Shown here piece by piece: positions 9,791 to 25,539 of a stretch of 64,000 nt of DNA. How positions within the stretch are numbered: position 1 is the stretch's first letter; every line of letters starts with the position of its first letter. The notes beneath the pieces are model-generated. The model saw only the letters and a list, made by a program, of their open reading frames with translations. It made no database searches and was not told the origin of the DNA. The position numbers and the translations under genes are program-made. The stretch comes from Siphlonurus alternatus (Eukaryota > Arthropoda > Insecta > Ephemeroptera > Siphlonuridae): contig OX463778.1 of assembly GCA_949825025.1 (NCBI GenBank), positions 14,098,171-14,162,170 of the forward strand. The letters are read 5' to 3'.

Positions 9791-12700
9791 TCATCATCAC
9801 GATACTTATATATAAAAAACGAGTTTTATATGTTCCTACCTGGTACGATTGTGTTCAAGTATCGACGTTTTGCCCCCATTGGCTACAAGCTCTGGTCTCG
9901 GCCATGCCCACCAACAAACTAATGATAGAGTTAAGACCACGCCTTCAACACTTTTTGTTTTTGTTGTTTTGGACCAGGGCCACGCATGCTCAAAAAAATA
10001 TACGGACCTGATTTAATAATAAAAAAGGTACATTTAAACTATGTTATTTGGTCAGCAAGTTAGACCAATTTAGTATTGTATTATCGATGAAGAAAAACAG
10101 TACAGTACACTTTCCCACAGTTTAATTTGAATGAATGTGTTTTGTAATAATAATAATAATGAAAAAAAATCTTCAATATAAAAGGAATTTCAGTCTTTTA
10201 CTTCATCCAGCAGTAAATCGAGCATTCATTTTCACTCTGATGTTCTTTAAAGAAAACCTTTTCTTTGCGCACGATCTTCTCATTAATTTTAAATTTCTTT
10301 GTGATAATTATAAATACTTTTCACAAAGTCCAAACCTTGTAATTTGTGGTATTGCATAAAGCATAAAAATTGAAAGTACAAATTGAGTATATTTATTAAT
10401 TACAGAATATATACACAATAAATATAAACATGATTGAGTCATTATTTTTTATAAAAAAAAGAACATTTATACAATGCATGAACTATTTTTTCATCCATAA
10501 ACCAAAAAATAAATAAATGTAGAAAAGTGTGTAGTTTCATAATATATACAATTCTCTGCTGCATGCATAAATCATATGTCAGTCATGTACAAAAATTATG
10601 AATTACTAACCTTAATTATATTATTATATATTTGACTAATAGTTTAGAAATTTTTACTATAAATTGATATATTTGTTTGAAACAATAAATTATCATGCTG
10701 GTATTTGGTATAGTTATCATATTACATATGATCAAATCTTTGTTATTATAACAATACTTTTTTTCATTTTAAATATAATTAATATTGCCTTGAAGTTTTA
10801 TATTTAAAATTTCTTACAATTATTTATTTAATTACAGCTTTAATTAATATATCCTGTTCCTTAATTACTATACAGTATACACTGTGGTACTTGAGATAAT
10901 TGAGATGTGTAATCATGTAGACATTATGTATAATGATTGGTATAATCAATGGCAGTCGTACAGTAAAATATAAAATTATGCTCCGTAGTAATTCTGCTCA
11001 CACAAACTTAGTACTCTCTGCAAGTTGACGTAACCTCCGGAAGTATTTGTCAACAAAGATTTACTTTTACCTCTTTGTGCCTACTATAGAGAAAGTGTAA
11101 ATTGCAAATTATGTGCTTTTAATTCAAATAAAAGAGTAGTTTTTATGACAAGTACAAACAAATTTCTTCAAACCACAAGTAAAAAATTATTTGAAAGTAT
11201 ACAGTAACTTGTCGTGAGATTCAAAATTATACAACTCGTAATTGGATGTTCGTTTAATATGAAATAACAATCGTGTTGTAATCGTACAATTGAAATGTGT
11301 ATGACTCTTTTATTGGTACAGTATACACCTGTTTACAGTAAATATATAGACGATTATGAAAAATGTTCGACGCTGATCATGCAATCAGAGCGTTAAGCAA
11401 TTGAAGAATAACATAGAAATTAGCAAGCCTATAATATCTTGAACATTATATATTTATATATTTACTAATGCACAATTCATCAAGACATTATATATAACGT
11501 CCATCAGCATTTATATTAAGTTTGCAATGTTCTCTAATCATGCAATTTAAAAAGTATTAATTGGCTCCTCAATGCACTGTGTATTTGGTGTTATATAAGT
11601 GACACTGAAATTTCTCAAAAATAAATGTATAAATAAACAATGAAGTTCACAAAAAAATCGCATATCATTTTATGCAAGACTGTTTTTATTTGTTTTCCCC
11701 GCTTCATGTTGCCTTATCAATTTGCTAAACCCGTAATCCGTAACGCAAATTCTACTCTGATACCGAGACAAATTATACTGGCTGAAAAGGAGTGCTGTAT
11801 TGTTATAGAGATTAATTATAATATTTGAGGTCTATTCAATCATTTGGACCAATGCTGCATCAGTGTCTGGAGAATTGCAAGTTTTGATTGACTGATTTGC
11901 AAGTTAGTACAAAATACAACTATCCCAATTGTTACAAAATATGTATCCAAATTTAATAAAAAAATAATAATAAATCAATGTCATTCATTAATATTACTTT
12001 ACCGCGCGGTATAATGTGATTGTTATTTTTTTGCATGGCTTTATAACCCGATAACCCGACCAGGGGAATATAATATTTTTCATTATTTATAGTTTATACT
12101 GTTTATAGTGTATAACTTTACTGTATATCGATCATTATTAAATTATTAATTGTCAGCATTTAAATCAATTATACATACTGTATTCAATTTAATTATATAA
12201 TTATTGGAATTTCTTATTAATCAATTGCATAACGATAATATGTAGCTAATTAATTGTATATTATAATTTAATGTAATATAATATGTTGCATAAATATCAC
12301 CTGATGCATACCTCGCAATACGCACCCTTCTTTTTGGTTGCTCCCATTTTTTCTATCACTGCATACCATTATCATTGTTGTTGTTTTTACATCAATATTC
12401 GTTATCTTGTTCGATGAGTCACATTATGAACGATACACGAAATATTTAAATAACACTCAAAGAATGCCGCTGCTAAATTATTTGTTTATGCAATCTGAAA
12501 GCAACCAAATATTAGTTTTATTAAATTTTATATTGTATCTATTTTGCATGGCTAATGAAACACAACATGGCTCCATTTGATTAAAATAATAGACTTAAAC
12601 AAATACTATAATACATCCACTTTATCATGTTAGTGGGAGAAGAGAGAGAGAGTTTGAAATTATTTTCAATATAACTTTTGATTGTGTTGTTTATAAAACA

Positions 12701-12954
12701 ATTGAATTGAAGTGCGATCAAAAACGTGGCAAGATAAATGTACAACTACCAGCATAAAAAAAAATCACTTCACCTTTTATATAAAAAATTTCAATTTAAA
12801 AATATATGACATTAAATATAATAATAAATAATAAAAAAAAAACAAACTAAAAATATGAGGATATTATTCAGGTATAAAAAAATAATAAAATGAACACAAC
12901 ACATAAATTAATAAACTAAGTTTATATTTTAAACTTGTCTTAATTTTGTTGTGC
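9791..12954. other. AT-rich gene-free stretch
   Basis: About 3 kb in which I see no exon, no inverted-repeat element and no GC island. The short frames (10135-10359, 11640-11828, 12338-12580) are chance frames in T-rich DNA. Confidence 0.45.
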
Positions 12955-13215
12955 GTGGTTGTACGTAATGGATGATGTGGCCAGTCCAAGATGAGCGGCC
13001 TTCGGTTTTCTTACCGCCGCCTTCTTCTCTCAACCGACGCCATCATTCACCGCTGTAGCCGCCCCCACCCCGATCTTATTAATACGACCTTATCTGTTAT
13101 TGTCTGAGCTTAGAATTAATGTCATCGGACTTGGAGGAATTCTTTATTCCTTGATCGCGCGCCCTCTCTTAATATAAAGATTACATCTACGCAAAAGATG
13201 AGACGGCGGTCTCCA
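12955..13215. promoter_or_regulatory. GC island, candidate regulatory element
   Basis: Abruptly GC-richer than its surroundings. Contains CCGCCCCCACCCCG, a GATA-type word (CTTATCTG) and two TAAT words (AATTAATG, AGAATTAATG). No frame is open across it. Confidence 0.35.
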
Positions 13216-13547
13216 ACATTCGATTAGTTCAAATTAAAAAAAAATGAGAGTGTTGTGCCTGGTCAAAGATCTAAGATATTAATTCTTTTCATCTTTCTTT
13301 TATATATGACTGATATATAAAAATTAATTATTATAAAATATTTAAGACAATTTAATCAAGTTGTATTATTTTAATTGGAAATTGAGTACAGAGAAAATTT
13401 AAAATTGTTTAATTAAAAAACCAGATTAACATCAATTTGCAGACTACCTATCACAATTATGATAATGCATATACAAAAGCTCTTATCAGAAAATGGAGTT
13501 GTCCTATTTTGAAACTGATGGTCGATTCAATTGGTATAAAGATAAAG

Positions 13548-13869
13548 AATGGAGTATTGACCTCAATTTTTTTTATTGCAGAAATGGATAGAGGGTGCAA
13601 AGTTATGCTACCCTGATTTTTTTCAGATTTTTTAGAGCCCAGGGAGTATTTTTAAAAAATTATTGAAAGTTCTTTTTGTGACGTCACGAGACGCCGCTCT
13701 TTAAGAAAAAGATAGGACTTGACGCCGCGTGACGTCACAAACACGACTTTCAATAATTTTTTAAAAATACTTCCCGGGCTCTAAAAAAATCTGAAAAAAA
13801 TCAGGGTAGCATAACTTTTCAACCTCTATCCATTTCTGCAATAAAAAAAATTGAGGACAATACTCCATT
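13548..13869. mobile_element. Palindromic MITE family P, copy A
   Basis: Full-length inverted repeat with ends AATGGAGTA...TACTCCATT. It has the internal signature GCAGAAATGGATAGAGGGTGC and TGACGTCA words at the centre of each arm. Closely related to 21566-21922 and 51347-51671. No gene. Confidence 0.88.
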
Positions 13870-13902
13870 GATTAAAAATTTTGCTTGCTATAAACATGGT
13901 AT

Positions 13903-13906
<4 letters not shown>

Positions 13907-13981
<75 letters not shown>
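13907..13981. repeat. (TA)n microsatellite
   Basis: Uninterrupted TA repeat. It gives rise to false IYIY frames on both strands. Confidence 0.95.
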
Positions 13982-13989
<8 letters not shown>

Positions 13990-14067
13990 TATAAATATGC
14001 ATTGTTTTGGTTATGATGTATACAGTATATATTATATTTTATATTATTATGGGATATAGGTAAACGG

Positions 14068-14468
14068 AGAAAATACCCTTTGATAAAATACCCTCAGATA
14101 TAATACCCAGACAAAATACCCTAGGACAAAATACCCTCAGACAATTTACCCTAGGACAAAATACCCTTGGATAATTTACCCTAGGACAAAATACCCTTGG
14201 ACAATTAACCCTAGGACAAAATACCCTTGGACAAAATACCCTAGGACAAAATACCCTTGGACAATTAACCCTAGGACAAAATACCCTTGGACAAAATACC
14301 CTAGGACAAAATACCCTTGGATAAAATACCCTCAGATAAAATACCCTCAGACAAAATACCCATGGACAAAATACCCTTGGACGAAATACCCTCGGACAAA
14401 ATACCCTTAGACGAAATACCCTTAGACGAAATACTCTTGGACAGAATACCCTCAGACAATTTACCATA
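14068..14468 (+). repeat. Left-arm minisatellite, 15-bp unit
   Basis: About 27 units of AAAATACCCTWGGAC type. Subtypes AATTAACCC and AATTTACCC alternate with AAAATACCC in the middle of the array. The proteins it appears to encode in several frames (repeats of DKIPS or FCPRV type) are artefacts of the 15-bp period. Confidence 0.95.
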
Positions 14469-14960
14469 TAATCCATATATTATAATATATAACAGCATCT
14501 TAGGTATTTCGTAGAATGATAAAAATTATACCTACATCATGCAAACATTTTGCACACATGTATTGTATATACACTGTACAGTACAGTATTAATATTATTA
14601 AAGGGACAGGGTACAATAATTTTCATGTTGCATAAAAAGTTTCCTATTGATATAATAAAATTAAAAATATAATGTGTCAATTGCCCCAAAATACCAACCA
14701 ACCAACCAAAATTAAAAATATATGATATTTCGGGTTTCAACAGTACCAATAATTATAATCATAAGTTTATGATTATAATTTCTATAATTTATAATATGTT
14801 ATTGCGAATTGCCCATGAAAAAGGTAAAATAAATTTCACTGAATTCTGCGCATGATACTTTCACAGCATAATTTATTTTTTTATACGTTTAGTTGTAGAG
14901 TATAATAATTAAATATTTAGCATCTTTTAATTATTTTATTATTTATCATGTTATTTTTTT

Positions 14961-15341
14961 AAGGGTAAGATAACACGAAGAATCGATTATTGTAGTCCCA
15001 TTTGATTAACATGTAAATCTTAGCAACCTCATAATAATTCTGAATTTTTTTTGAGAGACAGGCACAAAAATAATATGGAAAAAATTTCAAAACAATCGGA
15101 CGATCCAATTTTTTTAAATGATTTTTTTAAATTTTTAGTATAGGGCTTTCCCATGGAGACCTTCACTAAGAAAATAATTTAAAAAAATTGGATCGTCCGA
15201 TTGTTTTGAAATTTTTTCCATATTTTTTTGGTGCCAAGAACTGTCTCTCAAAAAACATTCAGAATCATTATGAGGTTGCTAAGGTTTACATGTTAATCAA
15301 ATGGGACTACAACAATTGATTGTTCGTGTTATCTTACCCTT
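14961..15341. mobile_element. Palindromic MITE, TTAA-type family, copy 2
   Basis: The element starts and ends with inverted GGGTAAGATAACACGAA and lies between TTAA on both sides, the target used by piggyBac-type transposases. The arms pair nearly throughout. It shares CCCATTTGATTAACATGTAA and TTTCCCATGGAGA with the copy at 5468. It is nested in fold-back element 2. Confidence 0.87.
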
Positions 15342-16384
15342 AATGTAGGTTAATTTGGGTGCAATAACTTTGAGCCAACCCAGGCAAAAAGGACTTTGGG
15401 GGGGGGGGGGGAAATAAGTAAATGTAAATGAACAGGGGAGACTAAATAAAACATCGCATAATTATTATGGTATAATTATTTTACAATGAATGTATGAATG
15501 CATTTTTTTCATTATTTTTTAATAAAGAGCAAAAACAAAACAAAAAGTAAGAATAAAAAATCGTCACCTCATGAATAGAAGAAAACATTGCTTCCCCACC
15601 CAATTTTTTACGTATTAACATAATGTTACATTGTAAGGTCGACAAGAGATACATTGCTTTTTGCAGTAGAATGTTCTATAAACTTTTACTCATGGAAACC
15701 AGCTATAAAATTAAATGTTCATAATGGTTTTAAAATTTATGTTGTCACGGGTAACAACCAGCACAAAGCATGATAGTAAAATACGTATTGCTATTTCAGT
15801 TATATTTATTTGTTATTTTATTGTACAGAATCATTATTTACCAGAAAAAATTATATTTAATTCACATTTTTAATGATGAGAAGAAATTTTATATTTTTGA
15901 AGATATAGAATTACATGTACACATGGTACATATAATAAAATTATATTAAAAAGTATTTAGTTGTGTTAAAAAGCCTTTATAACTTCTTAATGCATATTAG
16001 TGAATTAAAAATATTGAGACACCGGGGAAAAAAATCATATACTTCTTTCTTACCGAACTTTTAGTTATATAATTTTGACAAAAAGACCAGACTACGGAGC
16101 CGGCCCCGTTAGGAAAAAACGAGCATTGATGTGTATAGTATATTAAAAGATATTTGAGTGAGACGGCTATATATGAACGAACTGAACACGAGTGGGGACA
16201 TGCATTTTTACCCAAGCGTTTTGGAATTGAGATTCATATATCTATTATATATTATTCAAAACGATGATTATTCTTTGAATGAGCTAGTTTATGAATGTAT
16301 TGCAAATGAAATATTCCAGTATTTTCAAAAATGTGAATTTCTCGCCCTGAATTGAAACTGAAATTTTTCCCAACCTCAAAGTGA

Positions 16385-16743
16385 TGGGTATTTTATCCGA
16401 GGGTATTTTGTCCAAGGGTATTTCGTCTAAGGGTATTTCGTCTTAGGGTATTTTGTCCAAGGGTATTTCGTCTAAGGGTATTTTGTCCGAGGGTATTTTG
16501 TCCAAGGGTATTTTGTCCAAGGGTATTTTGTCCAAGGGTATTTTGTCCAAGGGTATTTTGTCTAAGGGTATTTTGTCCAAGGGTTAATTGTCTAAGGGTA
16601 TTTTGTCCAAGGGTTAATTGTCTAAGGGTATTTTGTCCAAGGGTTAATTGTCCGAGGGTATTTTGTCCAAGGGTATTTTGTCCTAGGGTATTTTGTCTGG
16701 GTATTATATCCGAGGGTATTTTATCAAAGGGTATTTTATCCGT
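16385..16743 (-). repeat. Right-arm minisatellite, 15-bp unit
   Basis: About 24 units of GGGTATTTTGTCCAA type, the reverse complement of the array at 14068-14468. The terminal four units match the left arm in order; the inner units differ in order and number. Confidence 0.95.
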
Positions 16744-17400
<657 letters not shown>

Positions 17401-17700
17401 GTGCTGTTGAAATCCGCTTTTTTTGATATCCGAATTCCGGATTTTAAAAAATCCGAAATCCGAAAATCCGTTTTTCGGATTCCTATTGGAAAGCGGATTC
17501 AAAATCCGATCTTTGTGAACGGATATCGGATTCAAATCGGATTTCGGATTCCGAATTTGAAACGGATTCCGAATTTCAATCGGATTCCAAATTTGAATCG
17601 GATTCCGAATTTGAATCGGATTTCGGCTTTTGAATATGAAGCGGATTTTAGATTCAAAACGGATTTCGGATTCAAATCGGATATCGGATTCAATCGGAAT
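17401..17700 (+). repeat. Left-arm repeats of element 3
   Basis: Degenerate tandem units of about 18 bp (CGGATTCCGAATTTGAAT type). Confidence 0.88.
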
Positions 17701-18222
17701 ACAGTTTTTAGTTTTTATTCATTAATATTTAAATAACTTGTATAATAACGAAAAAAGTATAATTTTAAACTCAACTCTATTAAAATTTCAACAGACTAGC
17801 TTGCAAAAAAATGCAAGACCAAATCCCGCAGAATCACTGCACGTGCTTGATGTAGACGTCGAATAGTAAAATTGTCGAATGTAGCGGACGAAATGATGCA
17901 GGAATACGGTACGTTTTTAAAATTTTAACAATTTTTAAATATTGGTGCTTTTTAATTTGTTTACAAAATATTGAAAATTATAGTAAAGGACCATAAAATA
18001 AAGGATGTTTAAAGTGCTTTAAACTGCGTTACGTTTGTTTAGTTTTCATGTTTTATATTACAAATTTGATTGCAAATTTCATGACAAAAATAATAGAGAG
18101 TTTTGAACCCTAATAAACACCTGATGATATTACGAGGTTGGTAAGCACTATAGCAGCTATAAAGCAAACAAATTCCACTAGCAGCAAGTTTTGGAACCTG
18201 CACAGCCCAACCTGATGCGAGC

Positions 18223-18360
18223 TAAAAAATAGCCAACGAAAATCCTCCAATATATTATAGCTTGGGATCAAATTCGCATTACAAATATTAAAATAAATAA
18301 AAATTATACATTTCTTTAGTAAATGACTATATAAATGCGTAAATGAAATGCTATAAATTA
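18223..18360 (+). repeat. Direct repeat inside element 3, copy 1
   Basis: About 135 bp starting ATAGCCAACGAAAATCCTCC, repeated almost unchanged at 18674-18803. The two copies flank a G-rich hAT-like remnant. Confidence 0.88.
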
Positions 18361-18411
18361 ATAAACTAGTAAATAGCTTAAAATCTAAATAATCTAATTT
18401 CTAAATATAAT

Positions 18412-18555
18412 CAGGGGCGGATCCAGCTCGCATTGCCCTATTCCGCAATGTTAAAATTTTGAGTGCGAGGATGGTGGGGGTGGTAACACATTGAATGTAA
18501 TTATATTTTGGGAACTTTGGGGGGGGGGGGGGGGCGATCGTCCTCATCGCCCGCC
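18412..18555 (+). mobile_element. Possible hAT-type terminal remnant
   Basis: Starts CAGGGGCGGATCCAG, a terminal sequence I associate with hAT-type MITEs in many animals. Followed by G-rich sequence with a run of about 16 G near 18520. No matching opposite end was found, so it is at best partial. Confidence 0.4.
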
Positions 18556-18673
18556 GCGCGACTGAATAAAATGACCGCTCGTATATTCATTCGCATAATC
18601 GCATATTTTAAATTTAAATATATATATTATATGCTTATATAATATATAGTATATATTTTTATATCATATATAT

Positions 18674-18798
18674 ATAGCCAACGAAAATCCTCCAATATTA
18701 TAGCTCAGAATCAAATTCGCATTACAAATATTAAAATAAATAAAAATTATACATTTCTTTAGTAAATGGCTATATAAATGCGTAAATGAAATGCTAGC

Positions 18799-18803
<5 letters not shown>
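18674..18803 (+). repeat. Direct repeat inside element 3, copy 2
   Basis: Matches 18223-18360 with a few substitutions; followed by a TA tract at 18806-18868. Confidence 0.88.
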
Positions 18804-18852
<49 letters not shown>

Positions 18853-19294
18853 TATAATATATATATATAGTAGATACAGATACTATAGTTATAGTGAAGG
18901 TGTAGCCTGTAGATCTAGATACTTATAGATATATATGATCATATACATTACAATTTATACATTAATTATACAATGTACTGCAATTATACATATATAATAT
19001 GGGACATAAGGTTGGCAAAAATCGATATTCAATATAGTATCCATTCTATTTACACTATTTAGTATATACGTATATTTATTACAGATTTTCTATGTTATAG
19101 CAGTAATAGCGTAATTAGCGTAATAGCAGTGTATTTATTAAGACTATTAATTAAACTATTTTATTCAGTATTTAGTTACAAACAGCTATATAGTGTTTAC
19201 AGTTTTACTGAGTTTAGTTTACGTAACACAGCAAAATATATTTATTTTTTCGAGTCAAAATACATGTATTCGTTTTTTTACAAGTTTTTACAAA

Positions 19295-19560
19295 TCCGAT
19301 ATCCGATCGAATCCGAAATCCGCTTTGAATCCGATAAAATCCGATATCCGCTTTGAATCCGATATCCGATAAAATCCAAAATCCGCTTTGAATCCGATAT
19401 CCGATAAAATCCGAAATCCGCTTTGAATCCGATATCCGATAAAATACGATATCCGCTTTGAATCCGATATCCGCTTTTCGGATTTCGGATCTCCTAGAAA
19501 AGAAAAAGCGGATTCCGGAGCTTTAGAAATCCGGAATCCGAAAATCCGAAAAATTTCGAC
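19295..19560 (-). repeat. Right-arm repeats of element 3
   Basis: Tandem units such as AATCCGATATCCGCTTTG, inverted relative to the left arm. Confidence 0.88.
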
Positions 19561-19564
19561 AGCA

Positions 19565-21565
<2,001 letters not shown>

Positions 21566-21922
21566 CAATGGAGTACCGACCTCAAATTTTTTTATTGCAG
21601 AAATGGATAAAATAAAAAAAAAAATAAATAAATAATAAAAATGGAGAAATGGTGCAAAAATATGCTGCTCTGAATTTTTTCAGATTTTTCTGAGATCGGG
21701 AAGTATTTTTAAAAAATTATTGAAAGTCCATTTTGATGACATCACGAGGCGCCTCTCCTTAAGAAAAGGATAGGACATTAACGCCCGTGACGTCATAAAA
21801 CTGAATTTCAATAATTTTTTAAAAATACTTCTCAGAAAAATATGAAAAAAATTCAGAGTAGCATATTTTTGCACCTTCTATCCATTTCTGCAATAAAAAA
21901 TTTTGAGGTCGGTACTCCATTG
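21566..21922. mobile_element. Palindromic MITE family P, copy B
   Basis: Ends CAATGGAGTACCGACCTCAA and its inverted copy. Same internal landmarks as 13548 and 51347. The left arm carries an AT-rich insertion near 21610-21640, which breaks the pairing. The apparent frame at 21680-21874 is a shadow. Confidence 0.87.
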
Positions 21923-22002
21923 TTCTTGCGCGCGGGGGGGGGGGGAAGTTTATGAATTTATTGCTTGCAATGCTTGATTACTTTTGTAATGTAAATTGCA
22001 CT

Positions 22003-22030
22003 GAATCAAAATTTTCAACAGCACTATATG
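22003..22030 (-). repeat. Solo end of the element-3 type
   Basis: On the minus strand it reads TATAGTGCTGTTGAAA followed by TTTTGATTC, matching the left end of the element at 17399. No arm repeats follow, so it looks like a remnant. Confidence 0.4.
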
Positions 22031-22434
22031 TATAATTGTTTATTTTTCTCAGTATATTTAAAAACACATTAATGTAATTTTAAAATAAGTATATATCAAA
22101 TTAGAAAATATAGTACTAAATACACGAATTGCACGAGTTTACTTATAACGATTGATATTAAAATTTAAAATATATATGAATTTTTTCGTTAAATTAAAAT
22201 AATTTGTTGTTCTTCTTTTAAATGCATGGTGACTTGCACAATCAGATATTTGCAAAATCTCAATACGTTATTCTCATTCACATCAATATTTCCTTGTTAC
22301 AACTCTGTAAGTAAAATTACGTATATACAGTTATTCGAAACTACCATCGCATAATTAAATTTAATACTTTGTTATGATGAACTTCACATGTAGTTAATGA
22401 GATAGATATAATTGAAATACTGATAATACTGTAT

Positions 22435-22620
22435 AGCTCGCGGGTCTTGAGCAGTGATATTTATTTTACAAGCAAGCCGCGGTCCCCCCGAGGGTGAATA
22501 TTCGAGCTTTGTTCTGTATATTCGAGCCAAGAAGGAGAGAATCAGACCAGATAGAGCAGCGCGATGTTGCTGCCACCGGAACAAATGACAAACGTTGCCG
22601 CGAGTTCTTTATACAACCAT
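22435..22620. promoter_or_regulatory. GC island, candidate regulatory element
   Basis: Includes AAGCCGCGGTCCCCCCGAGG and TGTTGCTGCCACCGG. Frames on both strands lack splice-bounded coding pattern. Island-type sequence in AT-rich flanks. Confidence 0.3.
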
Positions 22621-23449
22621 TTCTTAACACTTTTTTTTTTTATTTATATTATATAATACATTTTAACACAATTTTTTTTTTTATTCCTCCTAAGAACCAC
22701 AAAAGTATTATTTCTTTTTTCTTTTATTTCTCTTTTCAAGTTAATGGTTTCGAGTTCGAATCTCTAAAATTATTTCTTAGCAAAAGATGTAATGTTAAAA
22801 CACTGCCTGTGATTTTCATGCATATATATAATTATTTCTTATTGCAGTCATCATGAAGCTCCGAATCTTTTTTACTTTATTTGGAAGTTTTTTGGTCTTC
22901 TGGTAAATAGGTTTTTTAAAGAGAAAATTCGTGAGAACATTTGACACTTTGCAACATTTTTTTTTGTGCAACAGGTCTATTCCTAAACTATCCAGTGTCT
23001 ATTTTTCTATGCACTCGATTAACCTAGTATCTATATAAATACTCCATGCAAATAAAACGCAAATAAACAGCAGGAAACCTATAACATATATTTCAGAGTT
23101 TACGAACTGACCTCTAATTATTTATTTATATTAATTTGTTGTCATTTTACGGGTATGATTATAACCCTTACCCATTATCCCGGCTGAGCTCCAAGCTCAT
23201 AGGGGTGTAACCTTATAAAAAAAAATACAAAAAAAGTGCCAAAATATTGAAACTAAAGTAAGTGAGAGATATTGTCAATAATATTAATTAATGTCCTTAT
23301 AGAGACATATTGCTGATGAAACTGGTCCATATTAAATACCCACAGAGTTTTACTCTTAATATTCACTTTAAAAACAAGATAATTGTATTTTATACTACAG
23401 GATTTCCTACTTACTGCAAAAGAAACAAAAGAGTGAGAGGTTATTGTTA

Positions 23450-23670
23450 TATGACGACGACGAGTGCTTCTGTTATCTGCTCGTTAAGCACTGATAGAGC
23501 TACGAGTGCATGATGGGGGCTAAGTGCGCATGCTGGGTCTAATGACACTACTTAGCCGGTCCGCGACTGCCTGTGCACGCGGGGGCGCTCTGCGGGGGCG
23601 CCCGGCCACAAGCACGGGAAGTGGGCGCCACGGGAGATGCGCCCCAGGGAAATTGATACCGGGAATCCGT
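23450..23670. promoter_or_regulatory. GC island, candidate regulatory element
   Basis: CG-rich core (GGGGGCGCTCTGCGGGGGCG) with a TAATGA homeodomain-type word at about 23540 and TTATCTGCTCGTTAAG upstream. Overlapping open frames occur on both strands, as expected of GC-rich DNA, not of one exon. Confidence 0.33.
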
Positions 23671-24671
23671 TTTAACATATACAAGATATTGTCAACTGAA
23701 AAAAAAAACATTATTTTTTTGTCAACTGTCTTTTGTGTTTTTGTTTTCACTTGAATAAGTTTAAAGTTCAAGTACCGAATAAATGACAAGTGCAACACCA
23801 TAATTGTATATAAAGAAACAGAAGATTTTTTTATATAATTGTAATGCACGATGGATTTCTATTATTTTAAATTCAATGATTTCTTTTAAAGTACACGCAA
23901 AAAAAGTACATTATTTTTTAAAGTGCTGCTTAAATATTATCAGTCAACTGAAACGCTGTGTAGCCAATCATTATACTATTAGGAGAGCAATTCTATGACT
24001 TCCTATTTATTATCTTCATGGAAAAATAGCAGAATTGTATTGCAAGAGAATTGGTACACAATGAAACTTCACAAGAAATATATAATAACCGTAGAAGTCT
24101 GTCTGTCACGATTGTCAAAAAAAAAAAAAAAAATACAAATCTGTTTCCAAACAGTAGCGCACAATTTCATGATTTGTGCTGCAGCTGTCAACTACATAAA
24201 AAGATGTGTCTTTATATTCTATCTTCCTCATTTTGGCAGGATTTCAGAAGAATGACCTTATTTTTTCAATCTAGCTCACCCCCCCCCCCCCAATATAATG
24301 TACAATCTATTGTACACCATTCATTGCAGCAACTGATGTTTTGTTTCATATAGTAAGTTTCTATATTCTCTGTTGACACCATGATCAGATTCATGCAGAT
24401 TATAATAGTGTTTTTAAAGTTGTAGCACAAATTTTGATTTAAAATAATATACAGTATAATTTATATTAATATAATGGTATTTAATGATTTGTACTAACGT
24501 AAGAAAAGAAAATTGCAGCCCCTTCCCCTCAAACAGTAGAATCTAGGCAACTTTTTGTTGTCTGGTGTGCCGCGGGTTGCATAAACTCAGCAACAGTGCG
24601 GGCAGTCTGAGCGTGCATTATATATATTTTTTATATTTATTTTTGGTTAATTAATCATTGTGAAAAAATCT

Positions 24672-24887
24672 ATATATCGTCCATCGTCTAGAATAATGAG
24701 CTATCTGCTTGTCACGATTTCGATGCAATAATGGCTATCTACTATTTCAGGTGAGCGTAATTATGAACTGTATAGTGTAAATCGAAATAAAGCTCATTCT
24801 TGCGCTCATGCACCTGAAAGAGCATACACTGCACATTATTGCAACGAGATCATAGTAGGCAGATAACTCATTTTTTTCGGACGATAT
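24672..24887. mobile_element. Imperfect palindromic MITE
   Basis: The left arm (ATATCGTCC, ATGAGCTATCTGC, GATGCAATAATG, TTTCAGGTG) is matched in inverted form by the right arm (ATATATCGTCCG, ATGAGTTATCTGCC, GTTGCAATAATG). Arms are diverged; no target duplication is clear. Confidence 0.6.
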
Positions 24888-25539
24888 ATGTATTTTCATT
24901 ACCATTTAAACTATTAAAAAAATATTTGTTACTCTCAAGGAAATGTTCATGTAATAAATAAGTTAAATCCATTTGTTATAGAAGTGGTTTATCAGCATTA
25001 CCCTTGTCGAATTATACTCATGCAATAATACTCAATAATTAATAATTCAATCAACGTCAAAATCTCTTCTTTTTTTTTCTTTTTTTTTTTTAGGTATTTC
25101 ATATAATTTCATACAGAATTTACTTCAAGCTTTTAAATAATTATGGCACAATAGTATAAGAATTTATGAATTGAAGAATACCTCACTGCTATAAATTTGT
25201 TTTAATAAAATTATCGATTGTTAATATACACACTTCTTGAATGTCGCTAAAAAAGGACACAATTTGAATTATTATATTAATTTTATAGATCATAATTTTA
25301 AATATTGTTTGGATATATTATTATGTGTTTAAATTAATTAAATTTAGAAAAGATAATTTTAATTAGAATTAAATATGTTACATATTTTATGTAATAATTG
25401 ACGTCATGCTGAACAGCCTATGATCGAAATAAAAATTTGAATTTATAAAGTAATAAAAATCAATTCCCCCATGATAATCTCATCATACTGATACTCGCCC
25501 TCTGACCTTACCTATGACGTCACTACAGCAAGGGTTATA

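Larger units (their letters stand above)
14064..16743. mobile_element. Large fold-back element with 15-bp repeat arms (element 2)
   Basis: Both ends are inverted copies made of short tandem repeats. The left end reads ACGGAGAAAATACCC and the right end, inverted, ACGGATAAAATACCC. Both then have the same order of outer units, including an odd 13-bp unit (ATAATACCCAGAC) in the third position. This shared order shows that the two arrays are the arms of one element and not independent satellites. The interior (14470-16380) is AT-rich, holds a nested TTAA-type MITE (14961-15341), and has no transposase frame. No clear target duplication was found. Confidence 0.8.

Noticed and set aside
14039..14514. 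Repetitive proteins over the 15-bp minisatellite
   Set aside because: The unit is divisible by three and open in several frames on both strands, so this is an artefact of the repeat.
22738..22775. tRNA-like T-arm word (GAGTTCGAATCTC)
   Set aside because: No matching acceptor, D or anticodon arms upstream; the surroundings are T-rich.
24735..24755. Acceptor-donor juxtaposition TTTCAGGTGAGCG, a possible recursive splice site
   Set aside because: It is part of a palindromic MITE arm and lies upstream of Zic, not within an intron of a known transcript.
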